Both the position numbers and the translations under genes were made by a program. From Burkholderiaceae bacterium (GTDB lineage: Bacteria; Pseudomonadota; Gammaproteobacteria; Burkholderiales; Burkholderiaceae_E): 45,713 nt of DNA. Numbering within the stretch: the stretch's first letter is position 1; every line of letters starts with the position of its first letter. This document shows positions 1 through 11,484 of the stretch, in pieces. The stretch lies in the NCBI GenBank assembly GCA_021463505.1, contig JAJTYR010000027.1, positions 1 through 45,713 on the forward strand, given 5' to 3'. The notes beneath the pieces were generated by a model. The model had not been told where the DNA came from and made no database searches. It worked only from the letters and a program-made list of their open reading frames with translations.

Positions 1-334
1 GCCCGCCGCCGTGGACATCCCTGCATCGCAGTACTTCAACCCGCAGCCGATCCACTTATCTCAGCCCGGATTGTGTTCAGATGAGCGGGGCCACCTCTGC
101 CAATGCAATAGCCGGTTTCATTCCTCATCTCTCCTCGTAAGCAATCCAGTTTATTGTTGTCGCATCTGACGCTTCCAGGACCACTGCGACATACCGAATC
201 GGACCCGGAATCGGACTTCCTGCTCTTCTTTGTTGTGTGCGGACTCGGCCGGTTAGCGCTATACGCAAATCATCGCAGGGTCAAGGATGCTGCCAACAGG
301 ATGAGCCTCTGGGACTAACCTCTGGGCAGGCGCC
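1..334. other. Leader region without a supported gene, lower GC
   Basis: No convincing coding region is visible. Composition is clearly less GC-rich than the rest of the window, and all frames are broken by stops or hold only short peptides. An open frame enters from the left edge and stops at about 176-178, but it has no recognisable family motif. The 8-base direct repeat CCTCTGGG occurs at 306-313 and 319-326, just beyond the xth stop codon. The atypical composition could mean a decayed mobile element or a foreign segment; this is inference only. Confidence 0.5.
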
Positions 335-1111
335 TCATCCGCGCACCGCGTAGTCGATCGTGAGCGGCGCGTGGTCGGAGAAGCGCTGCGCGGTGAAGAT
401 CTCGGCGCGCTTCGCCTTCGCCGCGACGCCCGGCGTCGCGATCTGGTAATCGAGGCGCCACCCGACGTTCTTCGCCCAGGCCTGCCCGCGGTTGCTCCAC
501 CAGGTGTACTGCTCCGGGCGCGGGTCGAGCCGCCGGAACACGTCGACGAAGCCGACCTCGTCGAACACCCCGGTGAGCCAGGCGCGTTCCTCGGGCAGGA
601 AACCCGAGTTCTTCTGGTTGCCGCGCCAGTTCTTCAGGTCGATCTCGCGGTGCGCGATGTTCCAGTCGCCGCACAGGATGATCTCGCGCCCGCTCTCGAC
701 CAGTTCGCGCAGGTGCGGCCTGAACTGGGCCATGAAGCGGAACTTCGCCGCCTGCCGCTCTTCCGAGCTCGACCCCGACGGCACGTAGACCGAGATCGCG
801 GTGAAGGCGCCGAAGTCGGCCTCGACGTAGCGCCCCTCGGCGTCGAACTCGGCGCTGCCGAAGCCGGTGCGCACCGCCTGCGGCCGGCGGCGACTGTACA
901 GGCCGACGCCGCTGTAGCCCTTCTTCTGCGCCAGGTGGAAGTGCCCGCGCAGCCCGCCCACTTCGCGCAGCGTCTCGTCGAGATCGGCCTCCTGCGCCTT
1001 GACTTCCTGCACGCACAGCACGTCGGCGCGCTGCGCCGCCGCCCATTCGAGCCAGCCCTTGCGGGCGGCCGAGCGAATGCCGTTCAGGTTCAGCGTGACG
1101 ACCCGTATCAT
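335..1111 (-). CDS. xth: Exodeoxyribonuclease III
   Basis: 258-residue member of the exonuclease III / AP endonuclease family (endonuclease/exonuclease/phosphatase fold), which cuts DNA 5' of abasic sites and degrades 3' ends in base-excision repair. Active-site signatures are all present: LNLNGIRSA with N8 and N10, QEVKAQ with E36, Tyr109, GDWNIAH with D149 and N151, WRLDYQIA with D221, and the terminal SDHAPL with D246 and H247. Length is close to E. coli Xth (268). The ATG at 1111 is chosen because the protein then begins MIRVVTLNLNG, as the family does; the frame stays open upstream but that extension runs antisense through pyrE. It is divergent from pyrE with a 36-base gap, which is too short for two well-separated promoters, so the promoters probably overlap the genes. 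Confidence 0.95.
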   Translation of the reverse strand: MIRVVTLNLNGIRSAARKGWLEWAAAQRADVLCVQEVKAQEADLDETLREVGGLRGHFHLAQKKGYSGVGLYSRRRPQAVRTGFGSAEFDAEGRYVEADFGAFTAISVYVPSGSSSEERQAAKFRFMAQFRPHLRELVESGREIILCGDWNIAHREIDLKNWRGNQKNSGFLPEERAWLTGVFDEVGFVDVFRRLDPRPEQYTWWSNRGQAWAKNVGWRLDYQIATPGVAAKAKRAEIFTAQRFSDHAPLTIDYAVRG

Positions 1112-1147
1112 TGCGCCGGTCGAATCCGTACGTGACGGGGTGGTGTC

Positions 1148-1840
1148 TTGGCAGACGATCTGCGCGCGCAGTTTATCCGGTTCGCCGTGGACAACGGCAT
1201 CCTGCGTTTCGGCGAGTTCCGCACGAAAGCCGGGCGGCTGTCGCCGTACTTCTTCAACGCCGGGCTGTTCAACGACGGCGCCTCGCTCGGGCGGCTCGCG
1301 CAGTTCTACGCCGCAACACTGCTGGCCGCCGAGCGCGCCGGGCAGGTGCGTTTCGACATGCTGTTCGGCCCGGCCTACAAGGGCATCACGCTGGCCAGCG
1401 CCACCGCAGTGGCGCTGGCGCACGCCGGGCGCAACGTCGCGTTCGCATTCAACCGCAAGGAGGCCAAGGACCACGGCGAAGGCGGCGCGCTCATCGGTGC
1501 ACCGCTGGCCGGTCGCGTCGTCGTCGTCGACGACGTGATCAGCGCCGGCACCTCGGTGCGCGAATCGGTCGAGCTGATTCGCGCGCACGGCGCCGAGCCG
1601 GCGGCAGTGCTGATCGCGCTCGATCGGCAGGAACGCAGCGGCGACGCCGAGCGCATCGGCGAGCGTTCGGCAGCGCAGGAAGCCGAGCGGCTCTACGGCA
1701 TCCCGGTGCTGTCGATCGCCGCCCTCGCCGACCTGCTCGACTACCTGGGTTCGAGCGAGGCCCGTGGCGCGGGCCTCGCGGCGCATCGCGACAGCGTGGC
1801 GGCCTACCGCGCGCGCTACGGGCTGCGCGCCCCCGGCTGA
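1148..1840 (+). CDS. pyrE: Orotate phosphoribosyltransferase
   Basis: 230 residues. Transfers the phosphoribosyl group of PRPP to orotate, giving OMP in the fifth step of pyrimidine synthesis; cytosolic, normally a dimer. The PRPP-binding motif [13 protein letters not shown] is at residues 124-136, and the flexible-loop motif [13 protein letters not shown] is at about 101-113. [11 protein letters not shown] near residue 32 matches the enterobacterial enzyme closely. The start is TTG at 1148: no ATG or GTG lies in frame nearby, and the N terminus then aligns without extension to E. coli PyrE. It is slightly longer than E. coli PyrE (213) because of a C-terminal insertion. Its stop is only 3 bases from the convergent gatB stop. 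Confidence 0.95.
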   Translation: MADDLRAQFIRFAVDNGILRFGEFRTKAGRLSPYFFNAGLFNDGASLGRLAQFYAATLLAAERAGQVRFDMLFGPAYKGITLASATAVALAHAGRNVAFAFNRKEAKDHGEGGALIGAPLAGRVVVVDDVISAGTSVRESVELIRAHGAEPAAVLIALDRQERSGDAERIGERSAAQEAERLYGIPVLSIAALADLLDYLGSSEARGAGLAAHRDSVAAYRARYGLRAPG

Positions 1841-1843
1841 AAG

Positions 1844-3334
1844 TCAGCCGAGCCTGCGCCTGAGCAACTCGTTGACCTGCTGCGGATTGGCCTTGCCGCG
1901 ACTGGCCTTCATCACCTGACCCACCAGCGCATTGAAAGCCTTCTCCTTGCCGGCACGGAATTCCTCGACCGACTTCGGGTTGGCGGCGAGCACCTGGTCG
2001 ACGATCTTCCCGATCGCGCCGGCATCGCTGATCTGCTCGAGCCCGCGCGATGCAATGATCCGGTCGGCGAGGTCGTCGCCGCCCGGCGGCTCGGCCCACA
2101 TCGCCGCGAACACGTCGCGCGCGATCTTGCCGGAGATCGTCCCGTCCTGGATTCGCGCCAGCAGCCGGGCCAGCTGGCCGGCTGACACCGGGCAGGCGCC
2201 CATGCCGATGCCGTCGCGATTCAGCGCCGCCGCGACATCGACCATGACCCAGTTGGCAGCCGCCTTGGCCCGGGCCGCCGGATCGGCATTTGCGTCCCCG
2301 CCGCCGGCCAGCGCCGCAACGACCGCATCGAAGTAGGCCGCGGTCTCGCGGCTGGCGGTCAACGTCGTCGCGTCGTAGCCCGACAGCCCCAGGGCCTCGA
2401 CGAAGCGACGGCGCATGTCGGCGGGCAGCTCGGGCAGCGCAGCCCTGACCGTTTCGATCCATGCCGGCTCGATGAGCAGCGGCGGCAGGTCGGGGTCGGG
2501 AAAGTAGCGGTAGTCGTGCGCCTCTTCCTTGCTGCGCATCGAGCGCGTTTCGTCGCGGTCGGGATCGTAGAGCCGCGTCTCCTGGACGACGCGCCCGCCG
2601 TCCTGGATCAGCTCGATCTGCCGCCGCACCTCGAAGTCGATGGCGCGCTCGAGAAAGCGGAAGGAATTCAGGTTCTTGATCTCGCAGCGTGTCCCGTATT
2701 CGGCCCGCCCGGCCGGACGCACCGAGACGTTCGCGTCGCAACGGAACGACCCTTCCTGCATGTTGCCGTCGCAGATGCCCAGCCACACGACCAGCCCGTG
2801 CAGCGCCTTCGCATAGGCGACCGCCTCCTTCGCCGAGCGCATGTCGGGCTCGGTGACCACTTCCAGCAACGCCGTGCCGGCGCGATTCAGGTCGATGCCG
2901 GACATGCCGTGGAAGTCTTCGTGCAGCGACTTGCCGGCATCCTCCTCCAGGTGCGCGCGCGTCAGTCGCACGAAGCGCTCCTGCTGGCCGGCGCGCTCGT
3001 CGGCCATCCACGCGATCGCGAGCCCGCCGCCGGCGACCACCGGAAGCTCGTACTGGCTGATCTGGTAGCCCTTGGGCAGGTCGGGATAGAAATAGTTCTT
3101 GCGCGCGAACACCGAGCGCTGCGCGATGCGCGCGCCGACCGCGATCCCGAAACGGATCGCGCACTCGACCGCCGCGCGGTTGGCCACCGGCAGCACGCCC
3201 GGCAGTGCGAGGTCGATCGCGCAGGCCTGCGTGTTCGGCTCGGCGCCGAACACGGTGGAAGCACCCGAAAAGATCTTCGAGCGCGTGTCCAGCTGGACGT
3301 GCGTCTCGAGGCCGATGACGATTTCCCACTGCAT
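1844..3334 (-). CDS. gatB: Asp/Glu-tRNA(Asn/Gln) amidotransferase subunit B
   Basis: 496 residues. GatB is the kinase-like, tRNA-binding subunit of the GatCAB complex, which converts Glu-tRNA(Gln) and Asp-tRNA(Asn) to the amidated forms. The N terminus [15 protein letters not shown], the [10 protein letters not shown] region and the C-terminal YqeY/tail domain ending in [12 protein letters not shown] are typical. The ATG at 3334 gives the standard family length; upstream frame extension overlaps the lipoprotein gene in another frame. It is the last gene of a minus-strand unit with gatC, gatA and a small lipoprotein gene, 35 bases after the lipoprotein stop. The gene is intact. Confidence 0.96.
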   Translation of the reverse strand: MQWEIVIGLETHVQLDTRSKIFSGASTVFGAEPNTQACAIDLALPGVLPVANRAAVECAIRFGIAVGARIAQRSVFARKNYFYPDLPKGYQISQYELPVVAGGGLAIAWMADERAGQQERFVRLTRAHLEEDAGKSLHEDFHGMSGIDLNRAGTALLEVVTEPDMRSAKEAVAYAKALHGLVVWLGICDGNMQEGSFRCDANVSVRPAGRAEYGTRCEIKNLNSFRFLERAIDFEVRRQIELIQDGGRVVQETRLYDPDRDETRSMRSKEEAHDYRYFPDPDLPPLLIEPAWIETVRAALPELPADMRRRFVEALGLSGYDATTLTASRETAAYFDAVVAALAGGGDANADPAARAKAAANWVMVDVAAALNRDGIGMGACPVSAGQLARLLARIQDGTISGKIARDVFAAMWAEPPGGDDLADRIIASRGLEQISDAGAIGKIVDQVLAANPKSVEEFRAGKEKAFNALVGQVMKASRGKANPQQVNELLRRRLG

Positions 3335-3369
3335 GCCTGTCGCGCCCGTTTCGCCCGGAAAGCGCCGCG

Positions 3370-3846
3370 TCAGGGCCGGGCGCAGCGGCCGGTGGCCGGA
3401 TCGAACATCACCGGCCAGGCGTTGTCGTAGATGCCCGGCGTGCAGTGCTTCGCACAGCCGGCGTGGCCCATCGTGACGCGCCGCGGATCCTGCCAGATCA
3501 TCAGCTTGCAGCCGCTGCCGTCGCGCTCGGCCAGTTCGACGTGCGGGCGGCTGCGCGTCTGGCGAAACGACGCCAGCTCGAAGGCGCAGTTGCCGCGGCG
3601 GCCGATGCGCATCTGCCACGAAAGCGCCTGCACCTGGTTGCCGCGCACCAGCAGCCGCGCGCTCTCGTGAAAACCGTCTTCCTCGGTCTGGCTGCAGGTG
3701 CCGTCGAGGTCGATCGGTCGATCGGCGATCGGCGTCGGTCGCAACGGCGCCGTCCCCGGCCCGGACGCGGGTGTGATCAGCCCGCAAGCGCCCAGCGCGG
3801 CCAGCAGCACGGCGAGCACCGCCCGCGAGAACGCCCGGGCGATCAC
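3370..3846 (-). CDS. Hypothetical lipoprotein inside the gatCAB operon
   Basis: 158 residues, family not recognised. It begins with a basic n-region and hydrophobic segment followed by lipobox LGAC with Cys21, so an outer- or inner-membrane lipoprotein is predicted. The mature part starts with a Pro/Thr-rich linker and contains six further cysteines (for example in [40 protein letters not shown] and GRCARP), suggesting disulfides in the periplasm. The GTG start at 3846 overlaps the gatA stop by four bases (GTGA), so translation is probably coupled. The lipobox position supports this start. Its presence between two tRNA-amidation genes is unexplained; it may simply be a co-transcribed passenger. 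Confidence 0.75.
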   Translation of the reverse strand: MIARAFSRAVLAVLLAALGACGLITPASGPGTAPLRPTPIADRPIDLDGTCSQTEEDGFHESARLLVRGNQVQALSWQMRIGRRGNCAFELASFRQTRSRPHVELAERDGSGCKLMIWQDPRRVTMGHAGCAKHCTPGIYDNAWPVMFDPATGRCARP

Positions 3847-5300
3847 ACCGGCCTCCGCAGGTGCCAGTCGGTGGCCTGCTGGAAGCGATGCGCCGCATTG
3901 AGCAGGCGCGCCTCGTCGAACCACTGCCCGATCAGCTGCAGGCCCACCGGACGCCCGCCCTGCCCGAACCCCGCCGGCACCGACATCCCCGGCAGTCCGG
4001 CGAGCGAGGCCGGCAGCGTGTAGATGTCGCCCAGGTAGTTTGCCACCGGGTCGTCGACGATCGCGCCGATGTCCCAGGCCACCGTGGGCGCGACCGGCCC
4101 GGCGACGAGATCCACCGTCTCGAACACGCGGCGGAAATCGTCGGCGACGAGACGGCGCAGCTTCTGCGCCTGCAGGTAATACGCGTCGTAGTAGCCGTGC
4201 GACAGCACGTAGGTGCCCACCAGCACGCGCCGCTTCACCTCGGCGCCGAATCCTTCGGCGCGCGTGCGGCAGTACATGTCGTGAAGGTCGGCGTACTGCG
4301 CGGCGCGATGGCCGTAGCGCACGCCGTCGAAACGACTGAGGTTGCTCGAGGCCTCGGCCGGCGCAATCACGTAGTAGGCCGGGATCGACAGCTCGGTCTG
4401 TGGCAGCGACACCTCGACCGATACCGCGCCCAGTCGGCGGAACGCGTCGATCGCCGCCTCGACGGCGACACGCACGTCGTCCGACAGGCCCGCGCCGAAG
4501 AACTCGCGCGGCACGCCGATGCGCAGGCCCTGGATCGGGCGGTCGAGCGCGCGCCCGAAATCCTCGCCGGGGCGATCGACGCTGGTCGAATCGCGCCGAT
4601 CGAGCCCGACCATCGCGCCGAGCACCGTGGCGCAGTCTTCGGCGCTGCGCGCGATCACGCCCGCCTGATCGAGACTGGACGCGAACGCGATCATCCCGTG
4701 GCGCGAAACGCGGCCGTAGGTCGGCTTGATGCCGGTGACGCCGCACATCGCGGCGGGCTGGCGGATCGAGCCACCAGTGTCGGTACCGGTGGCCGCGGAC
4801 ACCAGGCCGGCAGCCACGGCGGCGGCCGAACCGCCCGAGGAGCCGCCGGGAATCGCGGCGCGATCCCAGGGATTGCGCACCGGCCCGAAGTGCGAATGCT
4901 CGCTCGAGCCACCCATCGCGAATTCGTCGCAGTTGGTCTTGCCCAGGCACACGGTGCCGGCGCCCGCCAGCCGCTCGACCACCGCGGCGTCGAACGGGCT
5001 GACGTAGTGCCCGAGCATCTTCGAGCCCGCGGTCGAGCGCCAGCCGCGCGTGACGAACACATCCTTGTGCGCGACCGGCACGCCGAGCAGCGCGCCGCCT
5101 TCGCCGCGCGCGCGCCGCGCATCGGCCGCGCGTGCCTGCGCCCGCGTGAGTTCGGGCTGCACGTCGATGAAGGCGTTCAGGTCGCTGGCCGCGATGCGCG
5201 CCAGCCGATCGTCGGCGAGTTCGAGCGCCGAGACCTCGCCACGCGCGAGCCGCCCGGCCAGCGCGTGCAACGAATCGGCGGCGGGCCGCGTTGCCGTCAC
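3843..5300 (-). CDS. gatA: Asp/Glu-tRNA(Asn/Gln) amidotransferase subunit A
   Basis: 485 residues. Glutaminase subunit of GatCAB, supplying ammonia for amidation of mischarged tRNAs. It belongs to the amidase-signature family, and the Ser-cisSer-Lys triad is visible as K79 (PVAHKD), S154 (PGGSSGGS) and S178 (GTDTGGSIR). [16 protein letters not shown] follows, as in other GatA proteins. The GTG start at 5300 gives a normal family length. It lies 27 bases after gatC and overlaps the downstream lipoprotein start by four bases. No truncation or missing catalytic residue was seen. Confidence 0.96.
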   Translation of the reverse strand: MTATRPAADSLHALAGRLARGEVSALELADDRLARIAASDLNAFIDVQPELTRAQARAADARRARGEGGALLGVPVAHKDVFVTRGWRSTAGSKMLGHYVSPFDAAVVERLAGAGTVCLGKTNCDEFAMGGSSEHSHFGPVRNPWDRAAIPGGSSGGSAAAVAAGLVSAATGTDTGGSIRQPAAMCGVTGIKPTYGRVSRHGMIAFASSLDQAGVIARSAEDCATVLGAMVGLDRRDSTSVDRPGEDFGRALDRPIQGLRIGVPREFFGAGLSDDVRVAVEAAIDAFRRLGAVSVEVSLPQTELSIPAYYVIAPAEASSNLSRFDGVRYGHRAAQYADLHDMYCRTRAEGFGAEVKRRVLVGTYVLSHGYYDAYYLQAQKLRRLVADDFRRVFETVDLVAGPVAPTVAWDIGAIVDDPVANYLGDIYTLPASLAGLPGMSVPAGFGQGGRPVGLQLIGQWFDEARLLNAAHRFQQATDWHLRRPV

Positions 5301-5327
5301 GTCGTGCTCACGTCGTGCACGGCGCGC

Positions 5328-6922
<1,595 letters not shown>

Positions 6923-6967
6923 CGCCTGCCCCGCAGGCCCTCGTAGCGTCCGCGAGGCCCTTCCGGC

Positions 6968-7867
6968 GTGGAACACAGCCCGCCTCCGTTCTTCAGACAA
7001 GGCCCGTCCGCAAACGCCAGGCTGCTGTTCTTCTCGCTGCTCGCGATCGCCCTGCTCGTCGTCGATTCCAGGCTCGATGTGCTGGGGCGCCTGCGCCAGG
7101 GCATCGCGACGGTGCTCTACCCGGTGCAGCGCACGCTGCTGGTGCCGCGCGACGTGACCCGCGTGGGCGCCGAATACCTGGCCGACGTCGGCCGCTTGCG
7201 CGCCGAGAACGCCGAGTTGCGCCGCCTCGAGACGGCCAACGCCAACGCGCTGCTGCAGACCGAACAGCTGGTGGCGGAGAACCAGCAGTTGCGGCAGTTG
7301 CTGGCGATGCGCGAGCGCACCGCGATCCGTTCGGCGGTCGCCGAGGTGCTGTACGACACCCGCGACGCGTTTTCCCGCAGGCTGGTGCTCGACAAGGGAC
7401 AGCAGAACGGCGTGATCGCCGGACAGCCGGTGATCGACGCCTCCGGCGTCGTCGGCCAGGTCACGCGGGTCTACCCGCTGTCGAGCGAGGTCACGCTGGT
7501 CACCGACCGCCGATCGACGATCCCGGTCGAAATCCGCCGCACCGGCGAGCGCTCGGTCGCCTTCGGCGGCTCGCCCGACGGCACGATCGAATTGCGCTAC
7601 CTGCGCACCAGTGCCGACGTGCGCGAGGGCGACCTGCTGGTCACCTCGGGGCTCGACGGACTGTTCCCGCCCGGGCTGCCGGTCGGCACGGTGCGCTCGA
7701 TCGAGGCCGGCTCGTCGGCGTTCGTGCGCGTGCTGGTCGAGCCGGCCGCGCATGCCGAGCGCACGCGGCTGCTGCTGATCCTGCTGGCCGAGCCGCAGGC
7801 CCAGGGAGCGTCGCCGCCGTCCGAGGAACCCGCTGCCGAGTCGCGCCGCCGGCGCCGCGGGAGCTGA
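6968..7867 (+). CDS. mreC: Rod shape-determining protein MreC
   Basis: 299 residues. Bitopic inner-membrane protein that links MreB to PBP2 in the periplasm. It has a short cytoplasmic N terminus, one membrane segment at about residues 18-36, a coiled coil at about 72-112 rich in Leu/Glu/Asn, and the MreC beta domain with VIDASGVVGQV. The C-terminal tail is a low-complexity Arg/Ser/Glu stretch. GTG at 6968 is the start; the short N terminus before the membrane helix supports it. mreD begins four bases after the stop. Confidence 0.94.
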   Translation: MEHSPPPFFRQGPSANARLLFFSLLAIALLVVDSRLDVLGRLRQGIATVLYPVQRTLLVPRDVTRVGAEYLADVGRLRAENAELRRLETANANALLQTEQLVAENQQLRQLLAMRERTAIRSAVAEVLYDTRDAFSRRLVLDKGQQNGVIAGQPVIDASGVVGQVTRVYPLSSEVTLVTDRRSTIPVEIRRTGERSVAFGGSPDGTIELRYLRTSADVREGDLLVTSGLDGLFPPGLPVGTVRSIEAGSSAFVRVLVEPAAHAERTRLLLILLAEPQAQGASPPSEEPAAESRRRRRGS

Positions 7868-7871
7868 CGCC

Positions 7872-8387
7872 ATGCAGATGCGTCCGCACTACCTGCTGCT
7901 GCCCGCGAACCGGGCGTTCATCACGTTCACGATGGCCTCGGCGTTCCTGCTGAACGTGCTGCCCTGGGGGCGTGCCACCGGCGTGCCCGACCTCCTCGCG
8001 CTGGTGCTGGTATTCTGGAACATCCATCAACCGAGAATGGTCGGCATCGGCATTGCGTTCCTGTTCGGGCTGCTGATGGACGTGCACGACGCCGCGCTGC
8101 TCGGCGAGCATGCGCTGGCGTACACGCTGCTCTCGTACGGCGCGCTGAGCCTGCACCGGCGGGTGCCGTGGTTCCACGTTCCCGGCCAGATGGCGCACGT
8201 GCTGCCGCTGTTCCTGCTCACGCAACTGGTGCTGCTCATGGTGCGCCTGGCCGTCGGCGGCAGCTTCCCGGGCTGGCCGTGGTTCCTGCAGAGCTTCAGC
8301 TGCACGCTGTTGTGGCCGCTGGCTCACTGGTTGCTGCTGGCGCCGCAACGGCGCGCCGTCGACCGCGACGAGAACCGGCCGATCTGA
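7872..8387 (+). CDS. mreD: Rod shape-determining protein MreD
   Basis: 171 residues, almost entirely hydrophobic with about five membrane segments, as expected for MreD of the elongasome. FGLLMDVHDAALLGEHAL is the conserved loop typical of the family, with the acidic pair after a glycine-rich helix. Start ATG at 7872, four bases after mreC; mrdA starts 13 bases downstream. Its role is thought to be stabilising MreC and the RodA-PBP2 pair in the inner membrane. Confidence 0.92.
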   Translation: MQMRPHYLLLPANRAFITFTMASAFLLNVLPWGRATGVPDLLALVLVFWNIHQPRMVGIGIAFLFGLLMDVHDAALLGEHALAYTLLSYGALSLHRRVPWFHVPGQMAHVLPLFLLTQLVLLMVRLAVGGSFPGWPWFLQSFSCTLLWPLAHWLLLAPQRRAVDRDENRPI

Positions 8388-8400
8388 CCCCTGCCGCGAG

Positions 8401-10347
8401 ATGCTCGAAGTCCGCGACACCGAGCGCGATCTGTACCGGCTGCGGCTGCGACTGGCGATCGCGATGGGCCTGGTGCTGGTCTGCTTCGGCCTGCTCGTGG
8501 GGCGCTTCGTCTACCTGCAGGTCTACCGCTACGCGGACTTCCACGCACAGGCCGAGGACAACCGCATCGCGCTGGTCCCGGCACCACCGGCACGCGGCCT
8601 GATCTTCGATCGCAACGGCGTGCTGCTGGCCGAGAACGTGTCGGCCTACACGCTCGAGATCTCGCCCAAGCGCGTCGGCCGGCTCGACGACACGATCGCC
8701 GCGCTGTCGGGCATCGTCGAGATCACCGCGCGCGACCGGCAGCGCTTTCGCCGCCTGCTCGAGGACTCGCGCAGCTCCGACAGCGTGCCGCTGAAAGTGC
8801 GCCTCACCGACGAGGAGGTCGCGCGTCTGGCAGTGAACCGCTTCCGCTTCCCCGGCGTGGAGATCCGCGCGCGGCAGTTCCGCAACTACCCGCTCGTCGA
8901 GAGCGCCGCGCACGTGATCGGGCACATCGGCCGCATCTCGCCCGACGACAAGCGCCGGCTCGAGGAACAGGATCTGCTGTCGAACTACGCGGGCTCGACG
9001 CACATCGGCAAGGTGGGCATCGAGGCATCGTACGAGTCCGCGCTGCACGGGCGGGTCGGCTTCGAGGAGGTCGAGGTTTCGGCGGGCGGTCGCATCGTGC
9101 GCACGCTGTCGCGCAAGCCGCCGGTGCCCGGCTCGAACCTGGTGCTGTCGATCGACATCCGCCTGCAAAAACTCGCCGAAGAGCTCTATGCCGGACGGCG
9201 CGGCGCACTGGTGGCGATCGAGCCGAAGTCCGGCGACGTGCTCGCCTTCGTCTCGCGCCCCTCGTTCGACCCCAACCTGTTCGTCGACGGCATCGACACG
9301 CAGACCTGGCAGGCACTGAACGACGACCCCGACAAGCCGCTGCTGAACCGGCCACTGCGCGGCACCTACCCGCCCGGCTCCACCTACAAGCCGTTCATGG
9401 CCCTGGCGGCGCTCACGACCGGCGCACGCACACCGCAGGACACGATTTCCGATCCCGGCTACTTCCAGCTCGGCAACCACCGCTTCCGTGACTCCAAACC
9501 GGCGGGTCACGGCACCGTCGACCTGCGCAAGTCGATCGTCGTCTCCAGCGACACCTATTACTACAAGGTCGCCTACGACATGGGCGTCGACCGGATCCAC
9601 GACTTCATGAAACCCTGGGGGTTCGGCCAGCTCACCGGCATCGACCTCGAGCACGAGAACACCGGCGTGCTGCCCTCGTCGCAGTGGAAACTCAAGCGCT
9701 TCCGGCAGAAGTGGTTTCCCGGCGAGACGCCGTCGATCGGCATCGGCCAGGGGTACAACGCCTTCACGATCCTGCAACTGGCGCACGCGACGGCCACGCT
9801 GGCCAACGACGGCATCGTCATGCGCCCGCACGTCGTGCAGACGATCGAGGATCCGCTCACGCACACGCGGCAGCGCACGGTGCCCTCGGAAAGCTACCGC
9901 ATCGAGCTGCGGCGCGACTACCTCGATCTCGTCAAGAGCGCGCTGGTCGACGTCAACCGCTTCGGCACCGGGCGCATCGCGTTCGCCAACACCGGGTACG
10001 TCGCGGCGGGCAAGACGGGCACCGCGCAGGTGATCGGCATCCGGCAGGGCGAGCGCTACGACGCCCGGCGCATCGCCGAACGCCATCGTGACCACTCGCT
10101 GTTCATGGCGTTCGCGCCGGCCGACGACCCGAAGATCGCGGTGGCGATCATCGTCGAGAACGGCGGCTTCGGGGCGCAGGCCGCCGCACCGATCGCGCGC
10201 AAGCTGTTCGACTTCCACCTGCTCGGCAAGCTGCCGGGCGACGTGCCCGAAGACCTGCTGCCCAGGCTGCTCGACGAAGCCGAGCTGCGCGACGTGCCGG
10301 TGAGCGTCGAACCCGAGCAGGTCGCCGAGCCGGAGCCCCGGCCGTGA
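8401..10347 (+). CDS. mrdA: Penicillin-binding protein 2 (peptidoglycan D,D-transpeptidase)
   Basis: 648 residues. Class B PBP that cross-links new peptidoglycan during side-wall elongation. N-terminal membrane anchor at about residues 18-40, dimerisation/pedestal domain, then the transpeptidase domain. Catalytic motifs: S327-T-Y-K330 in PPGSTYKPF, S382-S-D384 in VVSSDTYY (an SxD form, as in E. coli PBP2), and K538-T-G540 in AAGKTGTAQ. ATG at 8401. It overlaps rodA by four bases (GTGA), fitting its role as an obligate partner of the RodA glycosyltransferase. Confidence 0.96.
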   Translation: MLEVRDTERDLYRLRLRLAIAMGLVLVCFGLLVGRFVYLQVYRYADFHAQAEDNRIALVPAPPARGLIFDRNGVLLAENVSAYTLEISPKRVGRLDDTIAALSGIVEITARDRQRFRRLLEDSRSSDSVPLKVRLTDEEVARLAVNRFRFPGVEIRARQFRNYPLVESAAHVIGHIGRISPDDKRRLEEQDLLSNYAGSTHIGKVGIEASYESALHGRVGFEEVEVSAGGRIVRTLSRKPPVPGSNLVLSIDIRLQKLAEELYAGRRGALVAIEPKSGDVLAFVSRPSFDPNLFVDGIDTQTWQALNDDPDKPLLNRPLRGTYPPGSTYKPFMALAALTTGARTPQDTISDPGYFQLGNHRFRDSKPAGHGTVDLRKSIVVSSDTYYYKVAYDMGVDRIHDFMKPWGFGQLTGIDLEHENTGVLPSSQWKLKRFRQKWFPGETPSIGIGQGYNAFTILQLAHATATLANDGIVMRPHVVQTIEDPLTHTRQRTVPSESYRIELRRDYLDLVKSALVDVNRFGTGRIAFANTGYVAAGKTGTAQVIGIRQGERYDARRIAERHRDHSLFMAFAPADDPKIAVAIIVENGGFGAQAAAPIARKLFDFHLLGKLPGDVPEDLLPRLLDEAELRDVPVSVEPEQVAEPEPRP

Positions 10348-11456
10348 TCCACGAGCAGCCCTCGCTCTGGGAGCGACTGCGCCCGCACGTGCTGGTGTTC
10401 GACGGGCCGTTGACGCTGGCGCTGGCGCTGCTCGCGACGCTCAGCCTGATCAACATGTACTCGGCGGGGCTCGACTTCGACGGACGCCTGGCCGATCACG
10501 GGCGCAACCTGCTGATCGCGTTCGCGATCATGTGGGTCGCAGCGAGCCTGCCGCTGCGCTGGGTCCAGAGTTCGGCGGTGCCGGTCTATCTGGTCGGCCT
10601 GGCGCTGCTGGTCGCGGTGGCGCTGTTCGGCGACATCTCCAAGGGCGCGCGGCGCTGGCTCGATCTCGGTGTCACGCGCATCCAGCCCTCGGAACTCATG
10701 AAGATCGCGATGCCGCTGATGCTCGCCTGGTATTTCCAGCAGCGTGAAGGCGCCCGCGGCTGGGCCGACTTCGCCGTCGCCGGCGTGCTGCTCGCGCTTC
10801 CGGTCTGGTTGATCGCCCGCCAGCCCGACCTGGGCACCGCCCTGCTGGTGTCGAGCGCCGGAGCCTATGCGATCTTCTTCGCAGGGCTGAGCTGGAAGGT
10901 GATTGCCGGCGGCATCGGCGCCGTCGTGGCCGCGATGCCGGTGCTGTGGTCGGCCATGCACGACTACCAGCGCCACCGCGTCCTGATGATGATCGACCCG
11001 TCGTCCGATCCGCTGGGCAAGGGTTTCCACGTGATCCAGTCGACGATCGCGGTCGGCTCGGGCGGCATCTGGGGCAAGGGCTGGACCGCCGGCACGCAGG
11101 CGCACCTCGAATTCATTCCCGAACGCACCACCGACTTCATCTTCGCCGTGTTCTCGGAGGAGTTCGGCCTCGTCGGCAACCTGGTGCTGCTGGCGGTCTA
11201 CCTGCTGCTGATCGGCCGTGGCCTGGTGATCGCCGCCAGCGGCGCGAACATCTTCGCGCGCCTGCTCGCGGGATCGATCACGCTGATCTTCTTCACCTAC
11301 ACGTTCGTCAACATCGGCATGGTCTCGGGCATCCTGCCGGTGGTCGGCGTGCCACTGCCGCTGATGTCCTACGGCGGCACCGCGATGGTCACGCTCGGAT
11401 TCGGCGCCGGCCTGCTGATGGCCATCGGCAGGCAGCGCAAGCTGGTTCAGACCTGA
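10344..11456 (+). CDS. rodA: Rod shape-determining glycosyltransferase RodA
   Basis: 370 residues, SEDS family. Polymerises glycan strands from lipid II in the inner membrane together with PBP2. About ten membrane segments are visible, and family motifs include KGARRWLDLG, QPSELMKIA, ARQPDLGTALL (with the catalytic-region Asp), HFIPERTTDFIF-like FIPERTTDFIFA, and the C-terminal GVPLPLMSYGGTA. GTG at 10344 overlaps the mrdA stop, so the two are translationally coupled. Last gene of the rod operon; 28 bases separate it from the convergent oxidoreductase stop. Confidence 0.96.
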   Translation: MIHEQPSLWERLRPHVLVFDGPLTLALALLATLSLINMYSAGLDFDGRLADHGRNLLIAFAIMWVAASLPLRWVQSSAVPVYLVGLALLVAVALFGDISKGARRWLDLGVTRIQPSELMKIAMPLMLAWYFQQREGARGWADFAVAGVLLALPVWLIARQPDLGTALLVSSAGAYAIFFAGLSWKVIAGGIGAVVAAMPVLWSAMHDYQRHRVLMMIDPSSDPLGKGFHVIQSTIAVGSGGIWGKGWTAGTQAHLEFIPERTTDFIFAVFSEEFGLVGNLVLLAVYLLLIGRGLVIAASGANIFARLLAGSITLIFFTYTFVNIGMVSGILPVVGVPLPLMSYGGTAMVTLGFGAGLLMAIGRQRKLVQT

Positions 11457-11484
11457 GCGCGCGCACCGCGCGGGCGCACCCGCC

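Noticed and set aside
77-121. A 14-codon minus-strand frame (MKPAIALAEVAPLI) after a good Shine-Dalgarno-like sequence
   Set aside because: Too short and without context to support as a gene; could be a relic of a larger one.
1112-1786. N-terminal extension of exonuclease III
   Set aside because: The frame is open, but the extra 225 residues run antisense through pyrE and are not part of the family.
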